In this document: piece after piece, positions 8,009-15,685 of the stretch
Layout of the letters: each line of letters begins with the position of its first letter
Position numbering within the stretch: position 1 is the stretch's first letter
Source of the DNA: Sporichthya brevicatena
GTDB taxonomy: Bacteria > Actinomycetota > Actinomycetes > Sporichthyales > Sporichthyaceae
Direction of reading: 5' to 3'
Length of the DNA: 48,604 nt
Assembly: GCF_039525035.1 (NCBI RefSeq)
Contig: NZ_BAAAHE010000011.1
Location: 124,270-172,873, forward strand
Program-made: the position numbers and the translations under genes
Notes under the pieces: model-generated
The model's database searches: none
Told to the model about the DNA's origin: nothing
Seen by the model: the letters and a program-made list of their open reading frames with translations, nothing else

Positions 8009-8917
8009 CTACGAGGCCGGCCGCTGCTGCGATCCGGCTTCCAGCTCGGCTCCGAGGGAGCGCGACATGGCGATGGCGAAGGCGAGGGCCCGAGCGATCT
8101 CCGGGTCCTTGCGAAGTCGGAGGAGGCCGAAGAGGCCCGGCACCGATGCGGGGTCGGCGGTCTCGGCCGAGGCGTTGGACAGGGCCCGGCCGACCATCGC
8201 CAACTGATTGACGGTCTGCGGCGCGAGCATGCCGGAGTCGAGGAAGTTCTCGATGACGTGGGAGTCGAGCACGCTGTCGATGACGCGGCTCTCCAGCACC
8301 CGGTCGAGGATTCGCGACTCCACCACGCGGGTGAGCGTGCCGGTGAGGGCCGGCAGCAGCGAGGCGAGCGAGACGAGGTTCGACACGAGCTCGGCACCGT
8401 CGATGCCCGCCGGCTTCTGCACGGAGTTGGTGATCCCGCGCAGCTCGGCCACACCGTCGGCGACGCTGTCGCTGATCGTGTCGCCACGGCGGACGAATCC
8501 GTCGAGGCCGTCGAGCAGCACGCCCAGCAGGTCGGCGTGCTTGAGGAGGTGATCAATGACGCCGGAGTCGAGAACGCGCTCGATGAGCCCGGACTCGGCG
8601 AGACGCGCCATCGGTTCGGCGAGCCGCGGCAGCACCGCCGAGACCGTCATGAGGCTGGAGACCACGTCCCCGCCGCTGACGCCGTCGGGCTTGGGGATCG
8701 ACGCCGCGATCTGACGGAAGTCGTCGACACCCTCGGCGAGCGCGTCGCCGATCATCTCGCTGCGACTGACGAACCCGTCGAGGCCGACCAGCAGCACCGC
8801 GAGCAGATCGGCGTGATCGAGCAGGTTCGACAGGGCGGCCGCGACCTGGGGATCGTCCAAGCGCGCCTTGAGCGTCTCCAGGGACTCCTGGCGTGCGACA
8901 GGGGGACTTGACGTCAT
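8009..8917 (-). CDS. DUF1641-type helical protein, internally duplicated; first gene of the hydrogenase operon
   Basis: A 302-residue Leu/Ala/Asp-rich helical protein resembling the DUF1641 family. It contains two copies of a module of about 95 residues. Copy 1 runs from LLDHADLLAVLLVGLDGFV through GLIERVLDSGVID; copy 2 runs from LLKHADLLGVLLDGLDGFV through RVLESRVIDSVLDS. Each copy has a central Gly-Asp-x-hydrophobic stretch (ALAEGVDDFR, SVADGVAELR) and ends in repeated VLDS/VLES-VID units. There is no signal peptide. The ATG at 8917 has an AAAGGG ribosome site and begins the leftward operon, 62 nt before hhyS. DUF1641 proteins are encoded near hydrogenases and formate dehydrogenases, but their biochemical role is not established. 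An assembly or anchoring role here is inference. Confidence 0.82.
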   Translation of the reverse strand: MTSSPPVARQESLETLKARLDDPQVAAALSNLLDHADLLAVLLVGLDGFVSRSEMIGDALAEGVDDFRQIAASIPKPDGVSGGDVVSSLMTVSAVLPRLAEPMARLAESGLIERVLDSGVIDHLLKHADLLGVLLDGLDGFVRRGDTISDSVADGVAELRGITNSVQKPAGIDGAELVSNLVSLASLLPALTGTLTRVVESRILDRVLESRVIDSVLDSHVIENFLDSGMLAPQTVNQLAMVGRALSNASAETADPASVPGLFGLLRLRKDPEIARALAFAIAMSRSLGAELEAGSQQRPAS

Positions 8918-8967
8918 GGTGGCCCTTTCCGCAGTTCTGGACCTGACCCTGAGTTCCGGAGGGCGAT

Positions 8968-8985
8968 CCGTGACTCAGGTCACGG
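8968..8985. promoter_or_regulatory. CRP/GlxR-type palindrome upstream of the hydrogenase operon
   Basis: A perfect inverted repeat with 7-bp arms (CCGTGAC and GTCACGG) around TCAG. Its core is GTGA-N6-TCAC, the recognition pattern of CRP-family regulators (actinobacterial Crp/GlxR consensus TGTGA-N6-TCACA). It lies about 50 bp before the DUF1641 start and about 125 bp before the araC-type gene. It could couple hydrogenase expression to cAMP or carbon status. The regulator itself is not in the window. Confidence 0.6.
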
Positions 8986-9040
8986 GACCGTAGACGGGTT
9001 CTCCGGCCACCGGCTATCGCAACGCCGCACGCGCTATCCG

Positions 9041-9071
9041 ATTCGCGCAACTTTCTTGCCTCATTCGCGCA
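9041..9071. promoter_or_regulatory. Pair of 9-bp direct repeats, candidate AraC-family operator
   Basis: ATTCGCGCA occurs at 9041-9049 and again at 9063-9071, start to start 22 bp, which is two helical turns. AraC-family proteins often bind direct half-sites on one DNA face with such spacing. The repeats lie 40-70 bp before the AraC-type gene, so they may serve its autoregulation or control of the divergent hydrogenase operon. Confidence 0.5.
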
Positions 9072-9110
9072 GACGGGCGCACTCTAGGCCCGGTGGAAGG
9101 AGGAAGTCCT

Positions 9111-10166
9111 GTGGGGCGCCTGTCCAAACTGGGCTTCATCGACACGCGGCGGACCGGCGGTCCCCCGCGGCGTCGCATCCGCTCCCGCGGCGTGCCGACC
9201 GCGCTCATCGGGCACGAGATCTTCTGCACCGACGACCCGGACGAGGCGAGAGAGCTGGTCGGACAGTTCCTGGGCCCCAGCCACCTGGAGATCAACACCG
9301 CCGAGGGCCCGTTCCAGGCCACCATGAACGGGATTCGCCTTCGCGACGTCACGCTGGCGTACCTGGACTTCCACACGGCGACCAAGCTCACGATCGGCTG
9401 CACCGGCGACCACTACAGCGTGCACATGCCGATGTCCGGGCGCGCGCGCTGCATGTACGACGAGAAGCCGCTGGAGGCGCTCTCCTACCTCGCGCTCGTC
9501 GTGAATCCCGGGATCAACCTCGAGATGGCGATGGAGTTCGACTCCCCGCAGTTGATCGTGCGGATCGAGGTGCAGGCCCTCGAGCGCCAGCTCGCGCGCA
9601 TGCTCGGTCGAACGGTGACCAAACCGGTCGTGTTCGACCCGGCCATGGACCTGACCACCGACCCGGCCGTGCGCTGGCACGGGGCGCTGCAGCTGCTGTC
9701 GAGCGAGGTGATGACCCCGAACTCGCTCGTGCAGCAGGGGATCGGCGCCGGCCCGATCGAGGAGCTCGTGATCTCCTCCCTGCTGTGGGTGCAGCCGTCG
9801 AACGTCCACGAGGACCTGATGGCCGGGAACTCGCAGCGGCGCGGCACGACCGTGCGACGCGCCATCGCGTACATGGAGGAGAACCTGTCCTGGGCGATCG
9901 GCCTTCCGGACATCGCGAAGGCGCTGGACGTCAGCGTGCGGTCGGTGCAGAAGGCGTTCCACGACGATCTCGGCACCACCCCGATGAACTACCTTCGCGA
10001 CCGGCGCCTGGAACGGGTCCGGGCCGAGCTCGCGGACGCGGTGCCCAGCGACGGGGTCACGGTGACCGAGGTGGCCGAGCGGTGGGGATTCGGCCATCTC
10101 GGCAACTTCTCCGCGATCTACCGGAAGCGGTTCGGTGAATCCCCGTCAGAAACGCTGCGGCGCTAG
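9111..10166 (+). CDS. AraC-family transcriptional regulator beside hypAB
   Basis: A 351-residue regulator. The N-terminal about 210 residues form a ligand-binding-like domain of the type found in AraC-binding-like regulators (ITLAYLDFHTATKLTIGCTG-like strands). The C-terminal about 100 residues contain the two helix-turn-helix units: WAIGLPDIAKALDVSVRSVQKAF and VTEVAERWGFGHLGNFSAIYRKRFG. The second is the conserved AraC signature, ending GESPSETLRR. The GTG at 9111 is chosen because AAGGAGG sits 7 nt before it; an upstream in-frame GTG at 9093 would place the ribosome site inside the gene. It is divergent from the hydrogenase operon and 17 nt before hypA, so control of hydrogenase genes is likely but inferred. 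The effector is unknown. Confidence 0.9.
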   Translation: MGRLSKLGFIDTRRTGGPPRRRIRSRGVPTALIGHEIFCTDDPDEARELVGQFLGPSHLEINTAEGPFQATMNGIRLRDVTLAYLDFHTATKLTIGCTGDHYSVHMPMSGRARCMYDEKPLEALSYLALVVNPGINLEMAMEFDSPQLIVRIEVQALERQLARMLGRTVTKPVVFDPAMDLTTDPAVRWHGALQLLSSEVMTPNSLVQQGIGAGPIEELVISSLLWVQPSNVHEDLMAGNSQRRGTTVRRAIAYMEENLSWAIGLPDIAKALDVSVRSVQKAFHDDLGTTPMNYLRDRRLERVRAELADAVPSDGVTVTEVAERWGFGHLGNFSAIYRKRFGESPSETLRR

Positions 10167-10183
10167 GTGTTCAGGAGGCCCGG

Positions 10184-10525
10184 ATGCATGAACTTTCCCT
10201 GTGCCGCTCGATCTACGGCATCGTCGAGCAGTCCGCGCACGGCCGCGGCGTCGGCGTGATCCACCTCCAGGTCGGCCGCATGCGCCAGGTCGTCCCCGAC
10301 ACGCTGAAGTACTGCTGGGACCTCGTGGTCCAATCCACCGGCCTGGAGGGTTCCGTGCTCGAGGTCGAGTCGATGCCGGCCGTCGTCTCCTGTCGCGCCT
10401 GCGGCACCGAGACCCACTTGGAGGATGTGCTGATGGTGCTGTGCGGACAGTGCGGATCGACCGACGTCGCGGTCGTCGGCGGTGAGCAGTTCCTGCTCAC
10501 CTCGATCGATCTGGTGAGTGCCTGA
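10184..10525 (+). CDS. hypA: Hydrogenase nickel incorporation protein HypA
   Basis: A 113-residue nickel chaperone that works with HypB to deliver Ni2+ to the large-subunit precursor. MHEL at the N-terminus contains the Ni-binding His2. The structural zinc site is C70-x2-C73 and C87-x2-C90 (CRAC, CGQC). Length is normal for the family. AGGAGG lies 5 nt before the ATG at 10184. It is co-transcribed with the araC-type gene (17 nt upstream) and with hypB (1 nt between the hypA stop and the hypB ATG). Confidence 0.95.
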   Translation: MHELSLCRSIYGIVEQSAHGRGVGVIHLQVGRMRQVVPDTLKYCWDLVVQSTGLEGSVLEVESMPAVVSCRACGTETHLEDVLMVLCGQCGSTDVAVVGGEQFLLTSIDLVSA

Positions 10526-10526
10526 G

Positions 10527-11360
10527 ATGGGCCGCTTCCACCGTCACGACGACGGCACCGAGCACGCCCACGACCACGACCACGGCGACCACGGCGACCA
10601 CGGCGACCACGGCGACCACGGCGACCACGGCGACCACGAGCACCACCACGACCACGGGGACCACCAGGGGTACGACACCGGCCCGGAGCGCGTGCTGGTC
10701 CTGGAACGCATCTTCGACGAGAACGACCGGGCCGCCGCCCGGAACCGGGAGGTGTTCGACGCGGCGGGCATCGCGGCCGTGAACGTGATGTCCTCGCCGG
10801 GCGCGGGCAAGACCTCGTTGCTCGCGGCGACGTTCCGCCGGCTCGAGAACCCCGAGCGCATCGGGGTGATCGAGGGCGACATCGAGACGAGCATCGACGC
10901 GGACCGCCTCAGCGAGGCCGGCGCCCGGGTGTCGCTGCTCAACACGGCGAACGGATTCGGCGGGGAGTGCCACCTCGACGCCCCGATGGTCGCGGCCGCG
11001 CTGGACAAGTTGCCGCTGGACGACCTCGACCTGGTGATCGTCGAGAACGTCGGCAACCTCGTGTGCCCGGCCGAGTTCGACGTCGGCGCCCACCACCGGG
11101 TGATGGTTTACTCGATCACCGAGGGCGAGGAGAAGCCGCTCAAGTACCCGGTGATGTTCCGCAGCGCCGAGGTCGTCGTCATCAACAAGATGGACCTGCT
11201 GCCGCACCTCGACTTCGATCTTGACCTGTTCGAGCGCAACCTGCGCCAGGTCAACCCGAACGCCCTCGTCCTGCGGCTCAGCGCCCGCACCGGCGAGGGC
11301 ATGGAGGACTGGACCGCCTGGATCGAGAGCGTCCGCGCGCGACCCGTCGCGATGGCCTGA
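10527..11360 (+). CDS. hypB: Hydrogenase nickel incorporation GTPase HypB with His-rich N-terminus
   Basis: A 277-residue SIMIBI-class GTPase that drives nickel transfer with HypA. After a His/Asp/Gly-rich leader (about residues 5-52, including six consecutive GDH units) comes the GTPase domain. It has a P-loop SSPGAGKTS, switch region EGDIETSIDADR, a probable metal/dimer segment ECHLDAPM, LVIVENVGNLVCPAEFD, and the guanine-specificity motif NKMD. The leader probably stores or sequesters nickel, as in His-rich HypB of rhizobia. The ATG at 10527 follows the hypA stop; a GTG 9 nt earlier is in frame and possible. The 3' end overlaps the convergent amidotransferase gene by 83 nt. Confidence 0.95.
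   Translation: MGRFHRHDDGTEHAHDHDHGDHGDHGDHGDHGDHGDHEHHHDHGDHQGYDTGPERVLVLERIFDENDRAAARNREVFDAAGIAAVNVMSSPGAGKTSLLAATFRRLENPERIGVIEGDIETSIDADRLSEAGARVSLLNTANGFGGECHLDAPMVAAALDKLPLDDLDLVIVENVGNLVCPAEFDVGAHHRVMVYSITEGEEKPLKYPVMFRSAEVVVINKMDLLPHLDFDLDLFERNLRQVNPNALVLRLSARTGEGMEDWTAWIESVRARPVAMA
10584..10637 (+). repeat. Six perfect 9-bp tandem repeats inside hypB
   Basis: GGCGACCAC is repeated six times without change, encoding (Gly-Asp-His)6. Such identical units can gain or lose copies by slippage in whole 9-bp steps, so the reading frame survives and only the length of the metal-binding stretch changes. Confidence 0.95.
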
Positions 11361-12087
11361 GAGACCGTCGACCGAGCGAGGCGGCACGCACGACCCCGGC
11401 GAAGCGGCGCGCGAGGATCGCATTCGCGGCGGCGAATTCGGCGTCGCAACGCACGAGATCCTCGTGTCCGCGCCGAAGCTCGTCGGCGAACTGCGGGCTC
11501 GGGTTGCTCACGAACCCGAGCCAGGAGAGGTAGCGGTCCGGGGTGAGCTCCGGGTGGAACTGGAGCCCCCAGGCGCGCTCGCCGACCCGGTAGGCCTGGT
11601 GGGGGTAGCGCGCGGTCCCGCCGAGGAGGACCGCGCCGGGCGGGAGCTCGGAGATGCAGTCGCTGTGGAAGGAGCCGGTGAGGAACGGCGCCGGAACGCC
11701 GGCGAACAGCTCGTCGTCCGCGGCGGCGGGCGTCAGGTCGACGGCGATCGCGCCGGCCTCGAGCCCGGATCCGCCGACGGTGACCGTCCCGCCGGCGGCC
11801 TGCGCGAGCAGCTGACCGCCGAGGCAGAGGCCGAGGGTCGGGGTGCCGGTCTCGACGCCCTGACGCAGCAGATCGCGGACGCCGGCCACCCACGGGGAGG
11901 CGTCGGGACCGGCCACGCTCATCCGCCCGCCGAGGACGATCAGCCCGTCGACGTCCAGACGCTCGGGCAGCGCATCGCCGTCATAGGGGTGCAGGGTCCG
12001 CACCTTGGCGCCCGCGTCGACGAGCCAGGTCTCAAATCGGTCCATACCGGTCTTCGGATCCGGCTGGACGACCAGGATCTCCCCCAC
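11278..12087 (-). CDS. Class I glutamine amidotransferase (GMP-synthase-like, GATase1)
   Basis: A 269-residue stand-alone glutaminase-fold protein. The nucleophile elbow is LGLCLGGQLLA (C88). The partner His-Glu lie in LQFHPELTPD, and the oxyanion Gly-Gly is in IVLGGRMSV. Relatives include GMP-synthase-like amidotransferases and glutamine or gamma-glutamyl hydrolases; there is no synthase domain, so the acceptor is unknown. The GTG at 12087 is preferred because the first beta strand (EILVVQPDP) begins there; an ATG 14 codons later would remove it, and a GTG at 12129 is also in frame. No clear ribosome site is seen, so it may be leaderless. The last about 27 residues are Arg/Ser-rich and are read entirely from the antisense strand of hypB, unlike a conserved domain. 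Confidence 0.82.
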   Translation of the reverse strand: MGEILVVQPDPKTGMDRFETWLVDAGAKVRTLHPYDGDALPERLDVDGLIVLGGRMSVAGPDASPWVAGVRDLLRQGVETGTPTLGLCLGGQLLAQAAGGTVTVGGSGLEAGAIAVDLTPAAADDELFAGVPAPFLTGSFHSDCISELPPGAVLLGGTARYPHQAYRVGERAWGLQFHPELTPDRYLSWLGFVSNPSPQFADELRRGHEDLVRCDAEFAAANAILARRFAGVVRAASLGRRSLRPSRRVARGRSRSRRSSPPCPRRCGR

Positions 12088-12195
12088 GGCGCCGACTGTA
12101 GTGAGCCCGTTCCTGCAGGTCAGCGGCACGGTTCTGGGGTCACGCAGATCACATGACGATTCGTCAGGCGTAGGCCGGTTCGGTGACTGCTATCG

Positions 12196-12222
12196 TTGAC
12201 GCCAGTTGCAAGTGTTTACGAT
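12196..12222 (+). promoter_or_regulatory. Possible promoter for the cold-shock gene
   Basis: TTGACG (12196-12201) followed after 15 bp by TACGAT (12217-12222) resembles a SigA-type -35/-10 pair, although the spacing is short. It would give a leader of about 120 nt before the cspA start. Long structured leaders are typical of cold-shock mRNAs. Confidence 0.35.
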
Positions 12223-12347
12223 CCACGCCGTTCCTGACGACCGCGGATTTGTAGATCCGCAGGGCGCACAACGCATCACGAACGACGGAGCCCAGCACGC
12301 CCATTCGGGGCAGGCGACTCACCGTCGGATGCGGCAGGAGGAACACC

Positions 12348-12548
12348 ATGGTTCAGGGCACTGTGAAGTGGTTCAACGGCGAGAAGGGCTTCGGCTTCAT
12401 CGCCGTCGAGGGCCAGCCCGACGTCTTCGTCCACTACTCGGCGATCAACGCCAGTGGCTACCGCTCCCTCGACGAGAACCAGCGCGTCGAGCTCGAGATC
12501 ACCCAGGGCCCCAAGGGCCCGCAGGCGGAGAACGTCCGCCCGGTCTGA
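12348..12548 (+). CDS. cspA: Cold-shock protein, CspA family
   Basis: A 66-residue single cold-shock domain, the normal family length. RNA-binding motif RNP1 is KGFGFI (residues 14-19 region) and RNP2 is VFVHY. The N-terminal [18 protein letters not shown] is nearly invariant in actinobacterial Csp proteins. It binds single-stranded RNA or DNA and melts structure, acting as an RNA chaperone or antiterminator in the cytoplasm. The ATG has AGGAGG 6 nt upstream. The gene is monocistronic: a long leader before it and a strong terminator right after. Confidence 0.96.
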   Translation: MVQGTVKWFNGEKGFGFIAVEGQPDVFVHYSAINASGYRSLDENQRVELEITQGPKGPQAENVRPV

Positions 12549-12560
12549 CCTCGCACCACC

Positions 12561-12597
12561 CGAACGGGCCCCGGACCTCACGTCCGGGGCCCGTTCG
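12561..12597 (+). terminator. Intrinsic terminator after cspA
   Basis: A perfect 16-bp G+C-rich stem (12561-12576 with 12582-12597) and a 5-nt loop CTCAC, starting 12 nt after the cspA stop. There is no U-tract, as is common in high-G+C actinomycetes. Confidence 0.85.
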
Positions 12598-12648
12598 GCG
12601 TTCCCGGACCCGTCGATCCCGTCACGGGGCGACAGGCACAATCGGTCG

Positions 12649-14181
12649 ATGGGAGCGCCCAGGATCACCGCTAGAGATCTGGTCGAGATCCTGCCGACCG
12701 AGGTCGTGACGCTCGCGCGGCCGGGAGCGGACCGTCCCGTGCTCGGGGTCGAGATCATCGAGGCCGGGGGTCCGACGGTCGCGCACCACGGGGAGCTCGT
12801 CCTCGTCGTGGGTCACCGGGACGCCGGCGAGGTGCTCGACCGGCTGGGTGAGCTCGGGAACGCGGCAGGCGTTGCGCTGCGGCGGAAATGGGCGGACGAC
12901 GCCGCCGTGCAGCGGCGCTGCGACGAGCTCGGCCTGGCGTTGCTGGCGGTCGCGGACGACGCCCCGTGGTCCCGGGTGCTCGCGGGAATGCGGTCGGCAC
13001 TCGACGCCACCGCGGGCCCCGCGGAGTCGGTCGACCAGGTCTACGGCGACCTGTTCGAGCTGGCCGACCGGATCAGCACCCTGCTCGGCGCGCCGGTGAC
13101 CGTCGAGGACGCGACCTCACGCGTCCTGGCGTACTCCACGGGCCAGGAGGACGTCGACGACGCGCGGCTGCTCAGCATCGTCGGACGCCAGGTGCCGAGG
13201 GAGGTGCGCGAGCACTTCCGGTCGCTCGGCGTCTTCCGGCATCTCGCGAGTTCGGACGAGCCGCTCGCCGTCCCGGCCGGGAAGGACGGCACCAAGCCGC
13301 GTCTGGTTCTCCCCGTACGTGCGGGCAGCGAATGGCTCGGATCGGTGTGGGCGGTGGTGGACGAGCCGGTGAGCCCGCAGCGCAACGCGAAGCTCGCGGC
13401 CGCGACGCAGACGCTGGCGCTGCTCCTGCTGCGGCTCCGGGCGCAGAGCGAGCTGCAGCATCACCTCGAGCTCGACCGCGTGCGGTCGCTGCTGCGCGGG
13501 GTCGCCGGGGACCGGCCCGTGGGCCTCGAGGAGGGACCGTGGCGGGTGGCGGTCCTGCACGGTCCCGACCACCTGACCGCGGAGTCGCGGTGCGAGCTGT
13601 GGACCACCCTGGCCCGCCGCAACGGCTGGGGACGGCCGCTGGTCGCGGATGCGGACGGCGTCGTCTACGGGATCCTGCGCGAGGAGGGTGCCGCGCCCGG
13701 CAGCTGGCAGTGGCTGGCGATGATGGTGCGTCAGGAACGCGCGGACGACCCGACGATCTGGACCGTCGCGGGCCGCCCGGTGGCGACGCTCGACCGGCTG
13801 CCGCTCTCGCGGACCGAGGCCGACGAGGTCAGCCGACTTCCGGACGAACAGGTGAGCAAGCCGGTCGCGGCGGTCGAGTCGGCGTGGGCCCACGTGGTGA
13901 TCGCGCGGGCGATGGCCGGGGTCGCGGGATCGTCGCCCGTCGCGCCGCTGCGCATCGAGGACGACCGCGACGAGCAGCTCCTCGCGACGCTGGAGGCGGT
14001 CATCGACCACTGGGGCCAGCCGCAGCGCGCGGCGCGGGCGCTGGACGTCCACCCGAACACCGTCCGGTACCGGATGGGGCAGATCGACGAGGTGTGCGAC
14101 GCCGACCTCGAGGACCCTGTGCAGCGCCTCGCGCTCAAGCTGGAGTTCCTGGCCGAGCGGTGGCGGCCCAGCTCGACCTGA
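12649..14181 (+). CDS. PucR-family transcriptional regulator
   Basis: A 510-residue regulator. Residues 1-115 match the PucR N-terminal domain (TARDLVEILPTEVVTLA, ELVLVVGHRDA). Residues 130-280 look like a GAF/sensor-like region (DLFELADRISTLLGAPVTVEDATSRVLAYS). The last 60 residues form the PucR C-terminal helix-turn-helix: HWGQPQRAARALDVHPNTVRYRMGQI. Such proteins activate purine, amino-acid or polyketide-related genes after sensing a metabolite. The ATG at 12649 starts exactly at the conserved domain; a longer open frame upstream overlaps cspA and the terminator and is not used. It ends 7 nt from the convergent FAD oxidoreductase gene, its plausible but unproven target. Confidence 0.9.
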   Translation: MGAPRITARDLVEILPTEVVTLARPGADRPVLGVEIIEAGGPTVAHHGELVLVVGHRDAGEVLDRLGELGNAAGVALRRKWADDAAVQRRCDELGLALLAVADDAPWSRVLAGMRSALDATAGPAESVDQVYGDLFELADRISTLLGAPVTVEDATSRVLAYSTGQEDVDDARLLSIVGRQVPREVREHFRSLGVFRHLASSDEPLAVPAGKDGTKPRLVLPVRAGSEWLGSVWAVVDEPVSPQRNAKLAAATQTLALLLLRLRAQSELQHHLELDRVRSLLRGVAGDRPVGLEEGPWRVAVLHGPDHLTAESRCELWTTLARRNGWGRPLVADADGVVYGILREEGAAPGSWQWLAMMVRQERADDPTIWTVAGRPVATLDRLPLSRTEADEVSRLPDEQVSKPVAAVESAWAHVVIARAMAGVAGSSPVAPLRIEDDRDEQLLATLEAVIDHWGQPQRAARALDVHPNTVRYRMGQIDEVCDADLEDPVQRLALKLEFLAERWRPSST

Positions 14182-14188
14182 CGAACCG

Positions 14189-15430
14189 TCAGCGCAGCGG
14201 GTCGACGGCGTCGAGCGCCGCGGGGCGCTCGGCGGTCGCGATCTGGGCGGCGAGGAGCTTGCCGGTGACCGGTCCGAGCGTCATGCCCCACATCCCGTGG
14301 CCGCCGGCGACGAAGACGCGCGGGTCCGTCGTGACGCCGATCAGCGGGAGCCCGTCGGCGGTGCAGGGGCGCGCGCCGACCCATTCGTCCTCGCGCTGGT
14401 CGAGATGGGCGCCGCGGAGCAGCACCTGTGCCTGGTCGACCAGGGCACCGATCCGGCGGGGGTCGCGCGGGGCGTCGACGTCGCGGAACTCCATCATTCC
14501 GGCGATGCGGAGCCGCTCGCCGAGCGGCGTGCAGGCGAGGCGCTGCGTCGGGAAGTAGACGGGCCCGCGCGGCAGGTCGTCGACCTTGACGGTGAACGAG
14601 TAGCCCCGCCCGGCCTGCACGATGCGCCGGACGCCGAAGCGGCGGGCGAGGTGGTTGAGGCGAGCGCCAGTGGCGAGGACGACGGCGTCGAACCGGCGCT
14701 CGCCGATGCTGACGCCGTTCGCGTCGGCGTGCACGTGGGCGACCTCCTCGTCGACGACGATCTCGCCGCCGCGCGCGAGGAAAGACTCGGCGAGTGCGTC
14801 GACGTAGGCCGCGGGGTCGAGGAACCGCTCGCCGTGGATGCGGACGGCGAGGCCGATCTCGGCGGACAGCGCGGGCTCGTCACGGCGCGCCGCGGCGCCG
14901 CTGATGACCTCGAAGTCGACGGCCTGGCCGCTCGCGCGAATGTGCGCGAACTCCTCGAGCAGCGCGCGACTGTCGGCTTCCGTGCGGAAGGCCGCGGTGA
15001 ACGGCTCGGCCTCGCGGGTGCGGGCGCGCACGCCGCCGTGCTCCAGTTCCTCGAACGCCGCGAGTGCGCCGTTGTTCAGCGGGATCAGTGCCTGCATCGC
15101 GCGTTGCCACCGGGCCGGCGTGCAGTTGCGGGCGAACTGGGCGAGGAAGGTCAGAAGTGTCCGGTCCGTCGTCGGCGGGACGTAGACCGGGGACGACGGA
15201 CTGAGCACCGCCCGTATTCCGTACCGGAGGACCGACGGCTCCGGCAGCGGCACCGCCATGCTCGGCGTCAGCCAGCCCGCGTTTCCCCAGCTCGACCCCG
15301 CCGCCACCCCGGCCCGGTCGAGCACCGTCACCTCGACCCCGTGCTCCTGCAGGAACCACCCGGTCGAGAGCCCCACCATCCCCGCCCCGAGGACCCCTAC
15401 CCGACGCGGAGGTATCTGCCTGCTTCCCAT
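14189..15430 (-). CDS. FAD-dependent amino-acid dehydrogenase-like oxidoreductase (DAO/DadA family)
   Basis: A 413-residue flavoprotein of the D-amino-acid oxidase/dehydrogenase fold. The dinucleotide motif GVLGAGMVGLSTGWFL lies at about residues 12-27, followed by an acidic VLDRAG strand end. LATGARLN and the C-terminal FVAGGHGMWGMTLGPVTGKLLA close the FAD site. Length fits DadA, which oxidises D-amino acids (often D-Ala) to 2-oxo acids. Sarcosine or other secondary amines are alternative substrates. The ATG at 15430 is chosen because the Rossmann motif begins 12 residues later; upstream in-frame codons give a basic leader with no ribosome site. It converges with the PucR-type gene. Confidence 0.85.
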   Translation of the reverse strand: MGSRQIPPRRVGVLGAGMVGLSTGWFLQEHGVEVTVLDRAGVAAGSSWGNAGWLTPSMAVPLPEPSVLRYGIRAVLSPSSPVYVPPTTDRTLLTFLAQFARNCTPARWQRAMQALIPLNNGALAAFEELEHGGVRARTREAEPFTAAFRTEADSRALLEEFAHIRASGQAVDFEVISGAAARRDEPALSAEIGLAVRIHGERFLDPAAYVDALAESFLARGGEIVVDEEVAHVHADANGVSIGERRFDAVVLATGARLNHLARRFGVRRIVQAGRGYSFTVKVDDLPRGPVYFPTQRLACTPLGERLRIAGMMEFRDVDAPRDPRRIGALVDQAQVLLRGAHLDQREDEWVGARPCTADGLPLIGVTTDPRVFVAGGHGMWGMTLGPVTGKLLAAQIATAERPAALDAVDPLR

Positions 15431-15532
15431 ACCTCGATCGTCGGCCCGATCGGCCCGGGACCGTTTGCGCTTTTCCCACCAACCGCGGCGGCGGTTCTGT
15501 GGTCGGAGCACAACTAGCCGCGGACAAATCGT

Positions 15533-15544
15533 GGTTCGAGCCCC
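15533..15544 (+). other. tRNA T-loop-like fragment (no complete tRNA)
   Basis: GGTTCGAGCCCC resembles the conserved B box/T-loop of tRNA genes. The flanking bases do not form a full T stem, and no acceptor, D or anticodon arm can be folded around it. It may be a scar of integration at a tRNA 3' end, or chance. Confidence 0.2.
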
Positions 15545-15577
15545 GCTCTTCTAACGAGCCCGCGTCGGCCTCACAGG

Positions 15578-15599
15578 CTTAACGTCATCCTTAACGTCA
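15578..15599. repeat. Tandem CTTAACGTCA repeats, left flank of the AbiE locus
   Basis: CTTAACGTCA occurs at 15578-15587 and at 15590-15599. The second copy sits in the 14-mer CATCCTTAACGTCA (15586-15599), which recurs at 17212-17225 on the far side of the toxin-antitoxin genes. Confidence 0.7.
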
Positions 15600-15685
15600 C
15601 GCGCGCAGCCGTGCCGTCCGCGTGGTTATCGGCCGCTGCCCGGCGGTCGACTACCCGATGTCTCGCGCAGAGTCGACCCGGCGAA

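Noticed and set aside
10584-10637. CRISPR-like repeats
   Set aside because: The 9-bp units are in-frame tandem codons of hypB with no spacers.
15533-15544. A functional tRNA gene
   Set aside because: Only a B-box-like stretch is present; no cloverleaf can be folded in the surrounding sequence.
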